Of a stretch of 64,000 nt of DNA, positions 35,309 through 44,810 are shown in pieces. The translations under genes were made by a program, and so were the position numbers. How positions within the stretch are numbered: position 1 is the first letter of the stretch; the number at the start of each line of letters is the position of its first letter. Source of the stretch: Alphaproteobacteria bacterium. GTDB taxonomy: Bacteria; Pseudomonadota; Alphaproteobacteria; Micavibrionales; Micavibrionaceae. The DNA is taken from positions 248,001 through 312,000 of the forward strand of contig JAACPE010000001.1 of the NCBI GenBank assembly GCA_009995595.1, in the 5' to 3' direction. The notes under the pieces are model-generated. The model searched no databases, was not told the DNA's origin, and saw nothing but the letters and a program-made list of their open reading frames with translations.

Positions 35309-37775
35309 CGAGGCTCGGCTCTGATTTAGAAGAGGATGATGACGATGAACTGCTAGAGGATGATGACGGACGCATAATGCTCTCCCCGTTTAAGCGGATA
35401 TCGGCTTTGCTGTCTGCAGCATACATAGTGAAGCTGTTTTCATGGCTTAGATCACTATCCAGACCTAAAACAGATTGATGCGCCATCGCAACAACTTTCA
35501 TGAAGCTGTAATAATTATCTAAATATAATAGACGGTGCAGGTTATAAAGCGGCGTGTACGTAGTTGCACCGTGGGTACGGCCCACTTTTTTATATCCTTT
35601 TTCCCCTGCCGTACTTACGGCAAATGGAAATATGCGTTGCGGCGTCACACCAATATGAGAATAGAAGCTCTCGCCCATTTTGGCGACACAATCAAGGGGT
35701 ACTTCAAACTGATCGGCAATGAATTTACGCGCCATCTCAAAAGTCGTGATGTCTTTGGGCAGCTTAAAGCTTGGGCAGTTTACCATGTATCCATTGCCTT
35801 TATAGCGTTGAGGCACTGGTAAATATTGTTCAACCACGCCCGCCATGACTTCGCCGTTAATCTTACGCGTGAGGGGAAGAACAACGGCTGTATTGAGTGT
35901 TTCTTCCTCGTTAATCACAAAATCAACCGTGCGTGAGGCTAGGCCAGAAACGCCGCCTTTGTTTTGTCCTTCATCAACAAAAATGGATTGCAGGGTTTTA
36001 AGTTGCCCGCCTGATCCTTTGGAGGGTTGAAAACGTAAATCTTCTTCGGCCAGCTTTGCGAGTATATCTTGTATCTTTGTCGTTTTCTCTGGCTCTTCCA
36101 CTTTGATATTCATGGGGGAATCTGACCATGAGGTATAAGAAATTTTGAGCTTGTTATAAAGCGCCATGATTTGAAGCTCTAAACGGCTCGTTGGGTAAAA
36201 ACCAACGGCCATGGCGTCTAGTATTTGCTGCGCGTTAATTTCACGGATTTTACCGCGCGTTGAAAACCCTTCGGCATCACCAAAAAGGCGTTGCAAAGTG
36301 ACTTGTTTATCTGGCTTTTCGGCGTTCATATAAACGGTTTGAATATGTTCATCTATGAAATCAGGCGCAGGATAAAATCCGGGGCCTTCTTCAAACATTT
36401 CACCCATAACGGGTTTTAATCCGAAATATTCTTTGGAGAATTTAAGGACGCTCGGAAAGTGATCTTTGCGAAGATTGTCAAAGTCTTCGCGTGGAAAGCT
36501 CACGGCTTCGGTTGTATGACCCGACCATATTTTACCATCAATGTTAGGGCTGTTACGCGGAACAGCGTTCATGAGGCTTCGGGGGATGCCTTCATGGACA
36601 AACACATTCAAATCCCCTTCGGATGTAACGCGGTAAGGAATGACCTCGACCAAATCCATGCCGCGCGATGCCATGTCATAAATTTTACCATCATGCGTGT
36701 CGCGCATTGCGGACAGTTGCAGGGATGTCTGCGCGTCTTTGGAAACTTTGCGTTCTTGGATAATGAGTGATTTTTGCGCGCTGACTTTTTGCCCAACCAG
36801 CATAAAACTTGTTTCGGGCATGCCCATCGCATCGCCACGCTCATTAAAAAGCCTGATTTTTTTGTTGAAATATTTATCAATAACTTGTTGGTCCCAATGC
36901 GGCGCAGAATAAAGTACGCGTACGCCAAAGCGTTTGAGAGTTTGTCTATAGCCGCGATGTGTGAAGAATGTGTATTCCTTGTGCAGTTCCTCATCCCATT
37001 CTTTGAGTTTTGCTTTACGCAGTAAAAACTCATATGCCCATTTATGGGGCAGACGAAATAGGCGTGTGCGCGGGAAACGGGCCGGTAATTCTTCGAGGTA
37101 AAATCCCCAATAACTGCTATCGGCATGCGGGCGCGCATTTTCTGAATAGGAGATCAGAAGTTCTGCATCATTGAGCGGGGCGTCAGGACTGTTTTGGCTA
37201 CGCGCCTCTGTTGGAATTTCCATGAGGACGTAATCATCGTTTTGCGGGGATGCGTATCCTTGAATAAAAATATAACCATCTTCTTTGAGTAATTCGAGGT
37301 GACGGTGAAGCGCATCGGTGACGGCTTTCATACTGCATTGGTCTTGTGAGTAGATTTCATGAAGTGTAAATGAATTAATAATCGCATCAAGAGATTGCAG
37401 GGGGACAAAACTAGCCTGCACATCGCCTGCAATAAATTCAAGATTGGGTAGGCGGTATGTTTCTTTTGCGCGTTGAACGTTGTCAGGGTTACGGTCAATA
37501 CCTATGAAGTGATATTCTGGGTTCATCGCGGCCATGGCATAGGTATATATCCCCTTGCCTGATTCAATGTTCAAAATTTTAGCCCCTTTTTCAAGGACAA
37601 GATGCGCCATCGTGAACCATGATTGGCGGATAACAAAATCAGGAATATTTTTTAAAAGTGGGTTTTTCTCGACACGTCTAAAGGCAGCTTGTCTTTCTGG
37701 CGCGATATCACCAGAAGTAGCACCATGTGCCGTCATATTGAAACGGCTTGTATCGATAATTGACTTGTTCAACAT
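35298..37775 (-). CDS. Multidomain methyltransferase fusion with Nudix-like region and poly-Ser tail
   Basis: An 825-residue protein of unusual architecture. Residues about 45-180 form a class I methyltransferase fold (AKILNIESGKGIYTYAMAAM, FIGIDRNPDNVQRAKE, LEFIAGDVQASF, DAIINSFTLHEIYSQDQ). Residues 180-345 are a helical extension. From about 370 to 480 and 630 to 745 there are two beta-rich segments (DLVEVIPYRVTSEGDLNVFV; TAVVLPLTRKINGEVMAGVV, then EQYLPVPQRYKG) that recall Nudix folds, although the catalytic Nudix box is not recognisable. The C-terminus is a run of 14 serines encoded by mixed codons, then KSEPSLDAK. It overlaps the next methyltransferase gene. Substrate unknown. Confidence 0.7.
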   Translation of the reverse strand: MLNKSIIDTSRFNMTAHGATSGDIAPERQAAFRRVEKNPLLKNIPDFVIRQSWFTMAHLVLEKGAKILNIESGKGIYTYAMAAMNPEYHFIGIDRNPDNVQRAKETYRLPNLEFIAGDVQASFVPLQSLDAIINSFTLHEIYSQDQCSMKAVTDALHRHLELLKEDGYIFIQGYASPQNDDYVLMEIPTEARSQNSPDAPLNDAELLISYSENARPHADSSYWGFYLEELPARFPRTRLFRLPHKWAYEFLLRKAKLKEWDEELHKEYTFFTHRGYRQTLKRFGVRVLYSAPHWDQQVIDKYFNKKIRLFNERGDAMGMPETSFMLVGQKVSAQKSLIIQERKVSKDAQTSLQLSAMRDTHDGKIYDMASRGMDLVEVIPYRVTSEGDLNVFVHEGIPRSLMNAVPRNSPNIDGKIWSGHTTEAVSFPREDFDNLRKDHFPSVLKFSKEYFGLKPVMGEMFEEGPGFYPAPDFIDEHIQTVYMNAEKPDKQVTLQRLFGDAEGFSTRGKIREINAQQILDAMAVGFYPTSRLELQIMALYNKLKISYTSWSDSPMNIKVEEPEKTTKIQDILAKLAEEDLRFQPSKGSGGQLKTLQSIFVDEGQNKGGVSGLASRTVDFVINEEETLNTAVVLPLTRKINGEVMAGVVEQYLPVPQRYKGNGYMVNCPSFKLPKDITTFEMARKFIADQFEVPLDCVAKMGESFYSHIGVTPQRIFPFAVSTAGEKGYKKVGRTHGATTYTPLYNLHRLLYLDNYYSFMKVVAMAHQSVLGLDSDLSHENSFTMYAADSKADIRLNGESIMRPSSSSSSSSSSSSSKSEPSLDAK

Positions 37776-37882
37776 GCTTACTTCTTTATAAAAATAAACG
37801 GCGTTTTTGTAAACTTAAAAATCGGTATTATAGAAAATAAATTTGTATATTTCTAAGCAGAACATGTCTATATTCTTATGCA

Positions 37883-38605
37883 ATGAACGCTTTAAAGACT
37901 GTTATTGATTTTATACTTCCGCCGCGATGTATTGTTACAGGGGATATCGTCGATAATCAAGGGATGCTGTCCCCCAAAGCATGGGCAGAACTTACATTTA
38001 TTTCTGATCCGCAGTGCCAAAAATGCGGCGTGCCCTTTGAATTTGATGTTGGTAATAGCCAGAGTACCTGTGTGAAATGTATGGATAAGCCGCCTAGCTA
38101 TCATCAGGCCCGATCGGCATTGGTTTATGACGATGCATCGCGTGATCTTGTTTTGGCGTTTAAACACGGTGATAAGACCCATTATATCATGGGATTTTTG
38201 CCATGGTTGAAACGGGCAGGGCAGGATTTGATTACGGCCTCAGATATCGTTATGCCTGTCCCGCTTCATCAGGTCAGGCTTATACAAAGGCGTTATAATC
38301 AGGCGGGTATTATGGCAAAATATTTGGCAACAGATTGCGATAAAACACTTATGCTTGATGGGTTAGAGCGGGTGCGGTCAACGCCGCCGCAAGGGTTTAA
38401 GAATGCGACTGAACGGCAAAAGAATGTGCGCCGCGCCTTTGCAGTGCGCCTAAAACATCGCATGGCGATAAAAGGTAAAACAATTTTGCTGATTGATGAT
38501 GTTTTGACGACAGGCGCAACGATTGAAGAATGCACTCAAACTCTCATGGCGGCGGGGGCCAAAGCTGTAAATGTGCTGACCCTAACACGCACAATTCGTA
38601 AATAA
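37883..38605 (+). CDS. ComF family protein (phosphoribosyltransferase fold)
   Basis: ComF proteins are needed for DNA uptake in competent bacteria and are widespread in alphaproteobacteria. The 240-residue protein has an N-terminal zinc-ribbon (FILPPRCIVTGD; CQKCG; CVKCMDKPP), the block AFKHGDKTHYIMGFLPWLKR, VMPVPLHQVRLIQRRYNQAG, and the PRPP-binding loop ILLIDDVLTTGATIEECTQT. All expected features are present. It is divergent from the 825-residue gene; the 107-base gap between them is AT-rich. Confidence 0.9.
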   Translation: MNALKTVIDFILPPRCIVTGDIVDNQGMLSPKAWAELTFISDPQCQKCGVPFEFDVGNSQSTCVKCMDKPPSYHQARSALVYDDASRDLVLAFKHGDKTHYIMGFLPWLKRAGQDLITASDIVMPVPLHQVRLIQRRYNQAGIMAKYLATDCDKTLMLDGLERVRSTPPQGFKNATERQKNVRRAFAVRLKHRMAIKGKTILLIDDVLTTGATIEECTQTLMAAGAKAVNVLTLTRTIRK

Positions 38606-38613
38606 AAAGAGCT

Positions 38614-39831
38614 TTAAAGCGACTCCCCGCGCATCAGGCGCCCTTCATCCATATTTGGTGCTAAGCCTTGGTGCATAATAAATTGTTTCAGTGGTGGCAG
38701 TGCGTCAAGGCTGGTCAGGCCAGCGCGGCGTAATATACGAATTAAAGAAACATTGTTGCTAACAGCTTTATTGAATGTGTCAATCCCTTCTACACGGGTC
38801 AGAATATCAAGCTTGCGACGACTTTCATAGGCATGAAGCGTGGCATGCGAGCCAATGTCACCGCCAACACGCGCAGTATCAATCAAACATTCAGCCAAAG
38901 AGGCGATATCACGCAAAGACAGGTTTAGGCCTTGCGCGCCAATCGGGCTCATGACGTGGGCGGCTTCGGCGGCGAGGGCAACGCGGGGCGCTGTCAGTTT
39001 TGTGGCACGTAAAGTTTTTAGTGGCCAGCTTTCGGGGTTACTCTCTAGCTTAATCTGCCCAACAATTCCGTGGGAGTTCTTTTGGATTGTTTTTTCAAAC
39101 AAATCTTTGGGTAAAGCTAAAAGGCGCTCTGTTTCGCTTGTCTTTTCAACCCAAACAATCGCGGATTGATTGCCTTCCATCGGTACAATTGTAAACGGAC
39201 CGCCTGAACGGTGGTGCTCGGTTGAGGTGTTATCGTGGGATTTGGAATGGCTTATAACGCATGTGATTGCGCTTTGATCATAGTCTTGTTCTTTTACAGC
39301 TATACCCGCACCCGCCCGCACTTTTGATTTTCTGCCATCGCAACCTATAATGATATCAGCCGTCACGGTTTGGCCATGACCCAAAAGAGCATAGACTTTG
39401 TTGTTTTTAACAAGATAATCATCAAGTGTTGTTTCAGATAAAAATGTTACTGATTTTAAGCTTTTCAAATGATCTTGAAGCATTTTTTTTAGCGCTAAGT
39501 TCGGGACGTTATAGCCAAATTGCTCAAGCCCAATATCGTTGGCAGGAAAATCAACCTGTTTGATCGGCAGGCTAGGATTGCCATCATCCTTCAGACGCAT
39601 TTGTTTAAGCGGCGTGCCAATCGTGCGGATATAACTTTTTAAGCCAACAGCATCAATCACATGGAGTGATGTATTCATGAGCGCAGCAGTGCGGCTTGAT
39701 CGTTTGACATCTTCGGCGCTCACAAGCCCGCCATTATCAATAATCACGGTTTCAAGACCCATTTTGCCCAATAAGCCCGACAAAGTCAGCCCAGCAATGC
39801 CGCCGCCTATAATTAAAGCTTTCGTATCCAT
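38614..39831 (-). CDS. UbiH/UbiF/COQ6-family FAD-dependent monooxygenase
   Basis: Ring hydroxylase of ubiquinone synthesis or a close relative. The 405-residue protein has the FAD motif ALIIGGGIAGLTLSGLLGKM, the DG motif in ADIIIGCDGRKSKVRAGAGI, and the second FAD motif RVALAAEAAHVMSPIGAQGL, NLSLRDIASLAE. The usual GDAAH is AEAAH here, a modest deviation seen at a position that contacts FAD pyrophosphate. Which ring position is hydroxylated cannot be told from sequence alone. Confidence 0.85.
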   Translation of the reverse strand: MDTKALIIGGGIAGLTLSGLLGKMGLETVIIDNGGLVSAEDVKRSSRTAALMNTSLHVIDAVGLKSYIRTIGTPLKQMRLKDDGNPSLPIKQVDFPANDIGLEQFGYNVPNLALKKMLQDHLKSLKSVTFLSETTLDDYLVKNNKVYALLGHGQTVTADIIIGCDGRKSKVRAGAGIAVKEQDYDQSAITCVISHSKSHDNTSTEHHRSGGPFTIVPMEGNQSAIVWVEKTSETERLLALPKDLFEKTIQKNSHGIVGQIKLESNPESWPLKTLRATKLTAPRVALAAEAAHVMSPIGAQGLNLSLRDIASLAECLIDTARVGGDIGSHATLHAYESRRKLDILTRVEGIDTFNKAVSNNVSLIRILRRAGLTSLDALPPLKQFIMHQGLAPNMDEGRLMRGESL

Positions 39832-39881
39832 AATTTTATTTTTATAGTGTTTCTATCAATTTTAAAAGTGAGGAATTTTTA

Positions 39882-40160
39882 ATGAGCGCCGCAAAAAGTC
39901 AACAAGCCAAAGTCGAAGTGTATTATTGGACAACCTGCCCCTATTGCACACGAGCGCTGGCGCTTTTAGATAAGAAAAAAGTAAAGTACACAGGATATGA
40001 TATTACGGGTGATGAGCCAGCGCGCGCCAAAATGGTGCAGCGGACAGGCGGCCCAAAATCTGTGCCGCAGATTTTTGTGAATGACGTTCTTATTGGCGGA
40101 TGCGATGATCTTCATGCGCTGGAAGCCAAGGGTCAATTGGACGGTATGCTTAATGTCTAG
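39882..40160 (+). CDS. grxC: Glutaredoxin 3
   Basis: Small glutathione-dependent dithiol oxidoreductase, 92 residues. The active site is CPYC in VYYWTTCPYCTRALALLDKK, with the glutathione-binding RTGGPKSVPQIFVND and GGCDDLHALEAKG. It overlaps the downstream amidase gene by 8 bases, a conserved pairing in alphaproteobacteria. Confidence 0.95.
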   Translation: MSAAKSQQAKVEVYYWTTCPYCTRALALLDKKKVKYTGYDITGDEPARAKMVQRTGGPKSVPQIFVNDVLIGGCDDLHALEAKGQLDGMLNV

Positions 40161-40992
40161 TCCCCTTACAGTTGCTTGCATCCAGCTTAATAGCGGGACA
40201 AAAATTGAACAAAACCTCACCAAGGCTGGTAAGCTTATAAAACAAGCGGTAGATGAGGGGGCAGAGTTTGTTTTGACCCCAGAGAACACAGATTTCATGG
40301 CAGAAAGCTCGGCAAAATCTCTTGAAACGGCGCTTCCTGAAAACAAACATCCAGGGCCACTTTTTTTTAGTGAGCTTGCCAAAAGCTTAAAAGTTTGGAT
40401 TTTGATTGGATCAATGAAGATCAAAGTCAGTGATGATAAGATGGCCAATCGTAGCTTTTTGTTTAGCAAGACAGGCCAGCTTATGGCGACATATGATAAA
40501 ATACATCTGTTTGATTGTGATTTAGCCACGGGCGAGAGCCACCGTGAAAGCGATAATTTCATAGCAGGAAACAAAGCGGCCGTTGTTAAGACGCCTTGGA
40601 AACCGCTTGGTTTGAGTATTTGTTATGATGTGCGTTTTCCAAAACTCTATCGTCAGATGGCACAAAAAGGGGCGGAGATTATGGCTGTCCCCGCTGCATT
40701 TACAGAGCCAACAGGCAAGGCACATTGGGAAACCTTGCTTAGGGCGCGTGCCATTGAAACAGGCAGTTATGTTCTAGCGCCTGCGCAGGTGGGGGATCAT
40801 GCGGGAGGGCGCAGGACTTATGGCCACACGATGATTGTTGGCCCATGGGGTCAAGTTTTGGCAGAAATGTCCGAAGAAAAAGAAGGCTTCATTACCCGCA
40901 AGCTTCATTTTGAGGATGTGACCAAAGCACGTTTTGCCGTGCCATCTTTAAAACATGACCGTGACTTTGATTTTTATGAGACAAAACTGTAA
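40153..40992 (+). CDS. Carbon-nitrogen hydrolase, probable deaminated glutathione amidase (Nit1-like)
   Basis: Nitrilase-superfamily amidohydrolase of 279 residues with the catalytic triad Glu ([10 protein letters not shown]), Lys ([10 protein letters not shown]) and Cys ([14 protein letters not shown]). Substrate assignment as deaminated glutathione follows from the Nit1/NIT2-like motifs and from translational coupling with grxC. I start at the ATG at 40153, which begins [14 protein letters not shown], the expected first strand; an in-frame ATG at 40081 lies inside grxC. Confidence 0.88.
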   Translation: MSSPLTVACIQLNSGTKIEQNLTKAGKLIKQAVDEGAEFVLTPENTDFMAESSAKSLETALPENKHPGPLFFSELAKSLKVWILIGSMKIKVSDDKMANRSFLFSKTGQLMATYDKIHLFDCDLATGESHRESDNFIAGNKAAVVKTPWKPLGLSICYDVRFPKLYRQMAQKGAEIMAVPAAFTEPTGKAHWETLLRARAIETGSYVLAPAQVGDHAGGRRTYGHTMIVGPWGQVLAEMSEEKEGFITRKLHFEDVTKARFAVPSLKHDRDFDFYETKL

Positions 40993-41009
40993 TTTTTGAA
41001 AAAGAAAGT

Positions 41010-42197
41010 ATGCCTATGACATTGCGTGATGATGCCATTTATATCGGATCTGAAACGGGAAATCCTGAGAACAAACTCTATTTCGATCTCAAATGGGGAA
41101 ATCGTCACGGGCTTATTGCTGGTGCAACGGGAACAGGTAAAACAGTTACCCTTCAAAATTTAGCAGAAGGGTTTTCCGATGCAGGCGTGCCTGTATTCAT
41201 GGCTGATATTAAAGGTGATTTGTCAGGAATCTGCCAGCCTTCAGAAAAGCAGGAGTTTTTGGTTAAACGTGCCGAGGCTATTGGTTTAGGGGATTATCCA
41301 TCACGGGCTTATCCCGTTACATTTTGGGATGTTTTTGGCAAGCAAGGCCATCCGATTAGGACAACAGTATCTGAAATTGGCCCCATTCTATTGGCGCGTA
41401 TGTTAGAGCTAAACGATACGCAAGAGGGCGTGCTTAATATTGCGTTCCGTCTTGCCGATGAAGAAGGGATGCTTATCCTTGATTTAAAAGATTTGCGCGC
41501 GCTTCTTATTTCTATGGCAGAACGTGCCAGTGAAATCTCATCGACGTATGGAATGGTGAGCAAGCAATCAATTGGCGCTATTCAGCGTTCACTTTTACGC
41601 CTTGAAGATCAAGGGGCGGGGTCATTTTATGGTGAACCTGCGCTCGATTTAAAAGACCTCATTCGCTGTGATATGGATGGCAAGGGATATGTCAACATTC
41701 TGGCTGCGGATCAGTTAATGAATAGCCCGCGCCTTTATGCGACGTTCTTGCTTTGGATGCTATCAGAGCTTTTTGAGGAGTTGCCCGAGGCAGGGGACGC
41801 TTCCAAACCTAAATTTGTGTTCTTTTTCGATGAAGCGCATTTATTGTTTGATGATGCCCCTAAGGCGCTACTTGAAAAAGTTGAGCAGGTTGTGCGTCTT
41901 ATTCGCTCCAAAGGCGTTGGTATTTTCTTTATAACACAAAACCCTGCCGATGTGCCTGATACAGTTTTGGGGCAATTGGGTAATCGGATTCAACATGCTT
42001 TGCGCGCTTTTACACCTAAACAGCAAACGGGCATTAAACAAGCTGCGCAAACCTATCGCACTAATCCCAAATTTGATGTCGCAGAGGTGATTACAGATTT
42101 GGGCGTGGGTGAGGCCTTGGTGTCAACCCTTGAGGGTAAAGGGAATCCATCAATGGTAGAGCGTGTTTTGGTGCGCCCGCGCCTATGGGTAAATTAG
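41010..42197 (+). CDS. DUF853 HerA-like ATPase (YjgR type), main part
   Basis: P-loop ATPase of the HerA/FtsK-like class. The 395-residue frame holds Walker [22 protein letters not shown], Walker [21 protein letters not shown], and sensor segment [20 protein letters not shown] followed by [18 protein letters not shown]. Family members run on for another 100 residues after [15 protein letters not shown]; here the frame ends eight codons later (RLWVN), while the missing tail is found one frame over at 42185-42502. A single-base loss near 42175-42185 would explain this. Confidence 0.88.
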   Translation: MPMTLRDDAIYIGSETGNPENKLYFDLKWGNRHGLIAGATGTGKTVTLQNLAEGFSDAGVPVFMADIKGDLSGICQPSEKQEFLVKRAEAIGLGDYPSRAYPVTFWDVFGKQGHPIRTTVSEIGPILLARMLELNDTQEGVLNIAFRLADEEGMLILDLKDLRALLISMAERASEISSTYGMVSKQSIGAIQRSLLRLEDQGAGSFYGEPALDLKDLIRCDMDGKGYVNILAADQLMNSPRLYATFLLWMLSELFEELPEAGDASKPKFVFFFDEAHLLFDDAPKALLEKVEQVVRLIRSKGVGIFFITQNPADVPDTVLGQLGNRIQHALRAFTPKQQTGIKQAAQTYRTNPKFDVAEVITDLGVGEALVSTLEGKGNPSMVERVLVRPRLWVN

Positions 42198-42502
42198 GTC
42201 CAGCAAGCGCCGAAGCCAAACGTATGGCGTTACAAGCTGATGGTGTTGGCGGCAAATATGACGAAACGCAAGACCGTGAAAGTGCCTATGAAATTTTGCA
42301 AAAGCGCGCTGAAAAAGCGAGTGAAGCTGCAGAAAAAGCACAAGAGGCAGGCGAAAAATCAAAGTCCAGCAAGAGAAAATCAAACCGTCAAGGCATAGGG
42401 GAAGCGGCTATGAAATCGCTCGTGCGTTCCGTGAGTTCATCTGTGGGCCGAACAATTGCCCGCGAGCTCCTTCGCGGTGTAATGGGCAGTTTGAAGCGTT
42501 AA
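42185..42502 (+). CDS. C-terminal part of the DUF853 ATPase in a shifted frame
   Basis: The 105 residues [34 protein letters not shown] plus the Ala/Glu/Lys coiled region and the final [20 protein letters not shown] are the normal tail of DUF853 proteins. The frame overlaps the end of the preceding one by 13 bases at -1, has no ribosome-binding site before its ATG, and no slippery heptamer is visible at the junction (CGCCCGCGCCTATG). A mutation or sequencing error is more likely than a separate gene or programmed shift. Confidence 0.6.
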   Translation: MGKLGPASAEAKRMALQADGVGGKYDETQDRESAYEILQKRAEKASEAAEKAQEAGEKSKSSKRKSNRQGIGEAAMKSLVRSVSSSVGRTIARELLRGVMGSLKR

Positions 42503-42505
42503 AGT

Positions 42506-42820
42506 TTAAGCCAACATCTCTAAAGGGACGCCCAAAGCATTTGCGATGCTTTTGAGGGTTTTGATTGATCCATCCTTACGACCCGTTTCTATTTCCGTGA
42601 GGTACGGGCGTGATATATCGGTTGCACGGGCAAGGTCATCTTGGGTCATGCCACGATAGGTGCGAATAATTTTAATCGGGCTTTTCTTTTCCAAGGCAAG
42701 TTCTTGGAGGACTTCACCGGGCAGGGTATTGTTTTTTCCCTCATTCTTTAAGGCCGTATAATCGTGAAGTGGCACAAGCACATGCGGTTTGCCCGCGATG
42801 TGAATAATATCGTAATTCAT
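42506..42820 (-). CDS. XRE-family helix-turn-helix regulator
   Basis: A 104-residue protein. The N-terminal part (IHIAGKPHVLVPLHDYTALK) resembles the short beta region found on some antitoxin-like regulators; residues about 48-104 are a Cro/CI helix-turn-helix (IIRTYRGMTQDDLARATDIS, RPYLTEIETGRKDGSIKTLK). I start at 42820, preceded by aaggat; a longer frame to 42991 runs into the lpxR-like gene. No toxin gene is adjacent. It follows the lpxR-like gene on the same strand. Confidence 0.82.
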   Translation of the reverse strand: MNYDIIHIAGKPHVLVPLHDYTALKNEGKNNTLPGEVLQELALEKKSPIKIIRTYRGMTQDDLARATDISRPYLTEIETGRKDGSIKTLKSIANALGVPLEMLA

Positions 42821-42872
42821 TTTGAAATCCTTTTGTATCTTACCGCGACATCGTATCAGAGAGGTTGAGGAT

Positions 42873-43964
42873 TTAAAAGCGTGTTGTGAGTGATATGGAT
42901 CCAAAGATGCTCGGATCATCTTGCCCGTCAAATTCGCGTGTGCGGTAATTGAGCGTATAGGATAAACGGTAATCATCGTAGCTAATGGCAAGACCCGCGT
43001 TTACATCTCCAACTAAAATTTTCTTATCGACATCGTGACTATTACGGAATGTATTACCATCTAGGAAGATGTTGCGTCCCATGGCGCGCCCGTCTAATCC
43101 TGCAAATAAATTCCAGCTAAAGTCACGATCAGGTGTGTCAAAAAAACCTGTTCCGGGCATGGAGGGGCGCACGCGTGGCGGCGTATCTTGAATGCGATCA
43201 TTATAGGGGCCAAAGGTAATAACGCCGCCTGTCCCTGCGTATGTATAGACGTTACCCAAAGAAATGTTCACGTCCGGTTCAGCCCGCAGTCTAAAGTCAC
43301 CAATATTGGCCGTGTAAAAAGCAGGCCAGCGTCGGCGCCACGAGATAATCGCGCCTGGTTCGAATTTGAGCTGATGGCTCCACCCTTTAGGAATATCTGA
43401 ATTTGTTAAGTGACGATGGATGAGCTTTTGTGTCTGCTCGCCAAGCGCTTCCGGCCCGACAACGCCAAGTGTGAATTCTAACTCGTCAATGTGATCTTTG
43501 GTCACGGTGGCAAGGCCCACAGACCCATAAATCCATGCGGCGTAGGGGCGATCATTTTGTTGGAGGGGTCGGATTGTAATGTCTTGCGGGGTGTAAATAT
43601 TTTGCCCGAAGGTGAAAAAAGTTGCCGTTGTTTCATTGAGATCAAAAGTGGGGATAAATTCCGCGAGTTCTACGAGCGGGGCTGGAACGGTTGCTTCGGT
43701 GTCAAAATAGGTAATACGCAGACCGCTGGTATAGTTTTCGTCCGTCCCGCCACCAATCAAATCATTTTCGTATGAAAAACTTAAATAATTATGATCGTCA
43801 GAATTTTTAACGCGATCCGTTATTGTTTGTTCAACCGTTTTTTGATCGTTCAATTGTTTTGTTATTGCACTTGCTTGCGCAGGATTAACGCGACCATCCT
43901 GCGCCCAAGATATAGAGGGAGCTAAAATAACTGCTAAAAATATTATTTTGAAAACAAAATGCAT
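42873..43964 (-). CDS. LpxR-like outer-membrane lipid A deacylase (DUF2219)
   Basis: A 363-residue outer-membrane protein with signal peptide (FKIIFLAVILAPSISWA-Q). Family signatures of LpxR are LSFSYENDLIGGGTDENYTS, GLRITY, PQDITIRPLQQNDRPYAAWI, and the C-terminal strand ending in Phe (SIFGSISLTTRF). LpxR removes the 3'-linked acyloxyacyl group of lipid A; activity here is inferred from family. Length is normal. The gene is divergent from another predicted outer-membrane protein. Confidence 0.85.
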   Translation of the reverse strand: MHFVFKIIFLAVILAPSISWAQDGRVNPAQASAITKQLNDQKTVEQTITDRVKNSDDHNYLSFSYENDLIGGGTDENYTSGLRITYFDTEATVPAPLVELAEFIPTFDLNETTATFFTFGQNIYTPQDITIRPLQQNDRPYAAWIYGSVGLATVTKDHIDELEFTLGVVGPEALGEQTQKLIHRHLTNSDIPKGWSHQLKFEPGAIISWRRRWPAFYTANIGDFRLRAEPDVNISLGNVYTYAGTGGVITFGPYNDRIQDTPPRVRPSMPGTGFFDTPDRDFSWNLFAGLDGRAMGRNIFLDGNTFRNSHDVDKKILVGDVNAGLAISYDDYRLSYTLNYRTREFDGQDDPSIFGSISLTTRF

Positions 43965-44082
43965 ATAGATGATCTATCCCTTATTTGATGAAATAACAAT
44001 ATTACAATGATTTAACCCTATAATTGTTCCTTTTGTTAAAACAGTACGCTAAAAGTTCTGTATTGAAAAAACAGAGGATTTT

Positions 44083-44787
44083 ATGAAATATCTTATCTCT
44101 TTTATTTTATTAGTTGTTATGACAGGGCCTGCGCAGGCTCAGAATGTGTCATCTCCATCCATCTCCAAAGGCAAGTTAGAGCTGAATAATCGCCTTGTTT
44201 ATAGGCAAGATAACAATGAGCAGTCTTGGGATATGAAAAACCGTTTTGAATACGGCGTAACAGAGCGCTTTGCCGTTACTTTTGCAGGCGAATTTGAAAA
44301 AGATGATGGCAACTCCGCTGAAATCGATAAGGCTGAGTTTCGGGCAATGTATTTGCTCACAGATAAAAATGACTGGATGGAAACAGCTATTCGGGGTGTG
44401 TATGACGTTGATTTGCTTGGAGATGCTGATTCGGTTGGCTTAGAGCTCCTTGGGCGTAAAAAATCAGAAAAATTTACCTATCAATTTAATATAGATACTG
44501 CCCATGACGTGGGTGATAAGGCCGAAGACGGCGTAGAGCTAGATTTTGCTTTTGGACTATATCGCGACTATGATGGCTTTCGAGTGGGGCCAGAATATTA
44601 TTGGGATTTAGGGCGGGTAAAGGATAATAACGGCTTTAGCGAGCAAGCCCATCAATTTGGCCCTGCAATTGTATTTGATGTTCCTGCCTTGGGTGAGGGT
44701 GTGCAGATGGAGCTTGCGTATTTTCGCGGCATAAGTGACGCCGCCCAGGATAATACGTTTAAATACGAGCTGGATATTGAGTTTTAA
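44083..44787 (+). CDS. Predicted outer-membrane beta-barrel protein
   Basis: A 234-residue protein with a signal peptide (SFILLVVMTGPAQA-Q). The mature part alternates hydrophobic and polar residues (KLELNNRLVYRQDNNEQSWD, RFAVTFAGEFEKDD, ETAIRGVYDVDLLGD), and the last residue is Phe (KYELDIEF), as in beta-barrels. I do not recognise a specific family. It is about 20 bases upstream of the esterase gene. Confidence 0.7.
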   Translation: MKYLISFILLVVMTGPAQAQNVSSPSISKGKLELNNRLVYRQDNNEQSWDMKNRFEYGVTERFAVTFAGEFEKDDGNSAEIDKAEFRAMYLLTDKNDWMETAIRGVYDVDLLGDADSVGLELLGRKKSEKFTYQFNIDTAHDVGDKAEDGVELDFAFGLYRDYDGFRVGPEYYWDLGRVKDNNGFSEQAHQFGPAIVFDVPALGEGVQMELAYFRGISDAAQDNTFKYELDIEF

Positions 44788-44810
44788 TCGCAGATCAGTC
44801 ATAAATCTTT

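Noticed and set aside
35275-35478. Plus-strand acidic frame (DLEEDDDDELLEDDDG) opposite the poly-serine tail
   Set aside because: It is simply the complement of the mixed serine codons; no ribosome-binding site and no conserved features.
42506-43964. Possible toxin-antitoxin pair
   Set aside because: The neighbour of the XRE protein is an outer-membrane LpxR-like enzyme and the other neighbour is an ATPase tail; no toxin-like gene is present.
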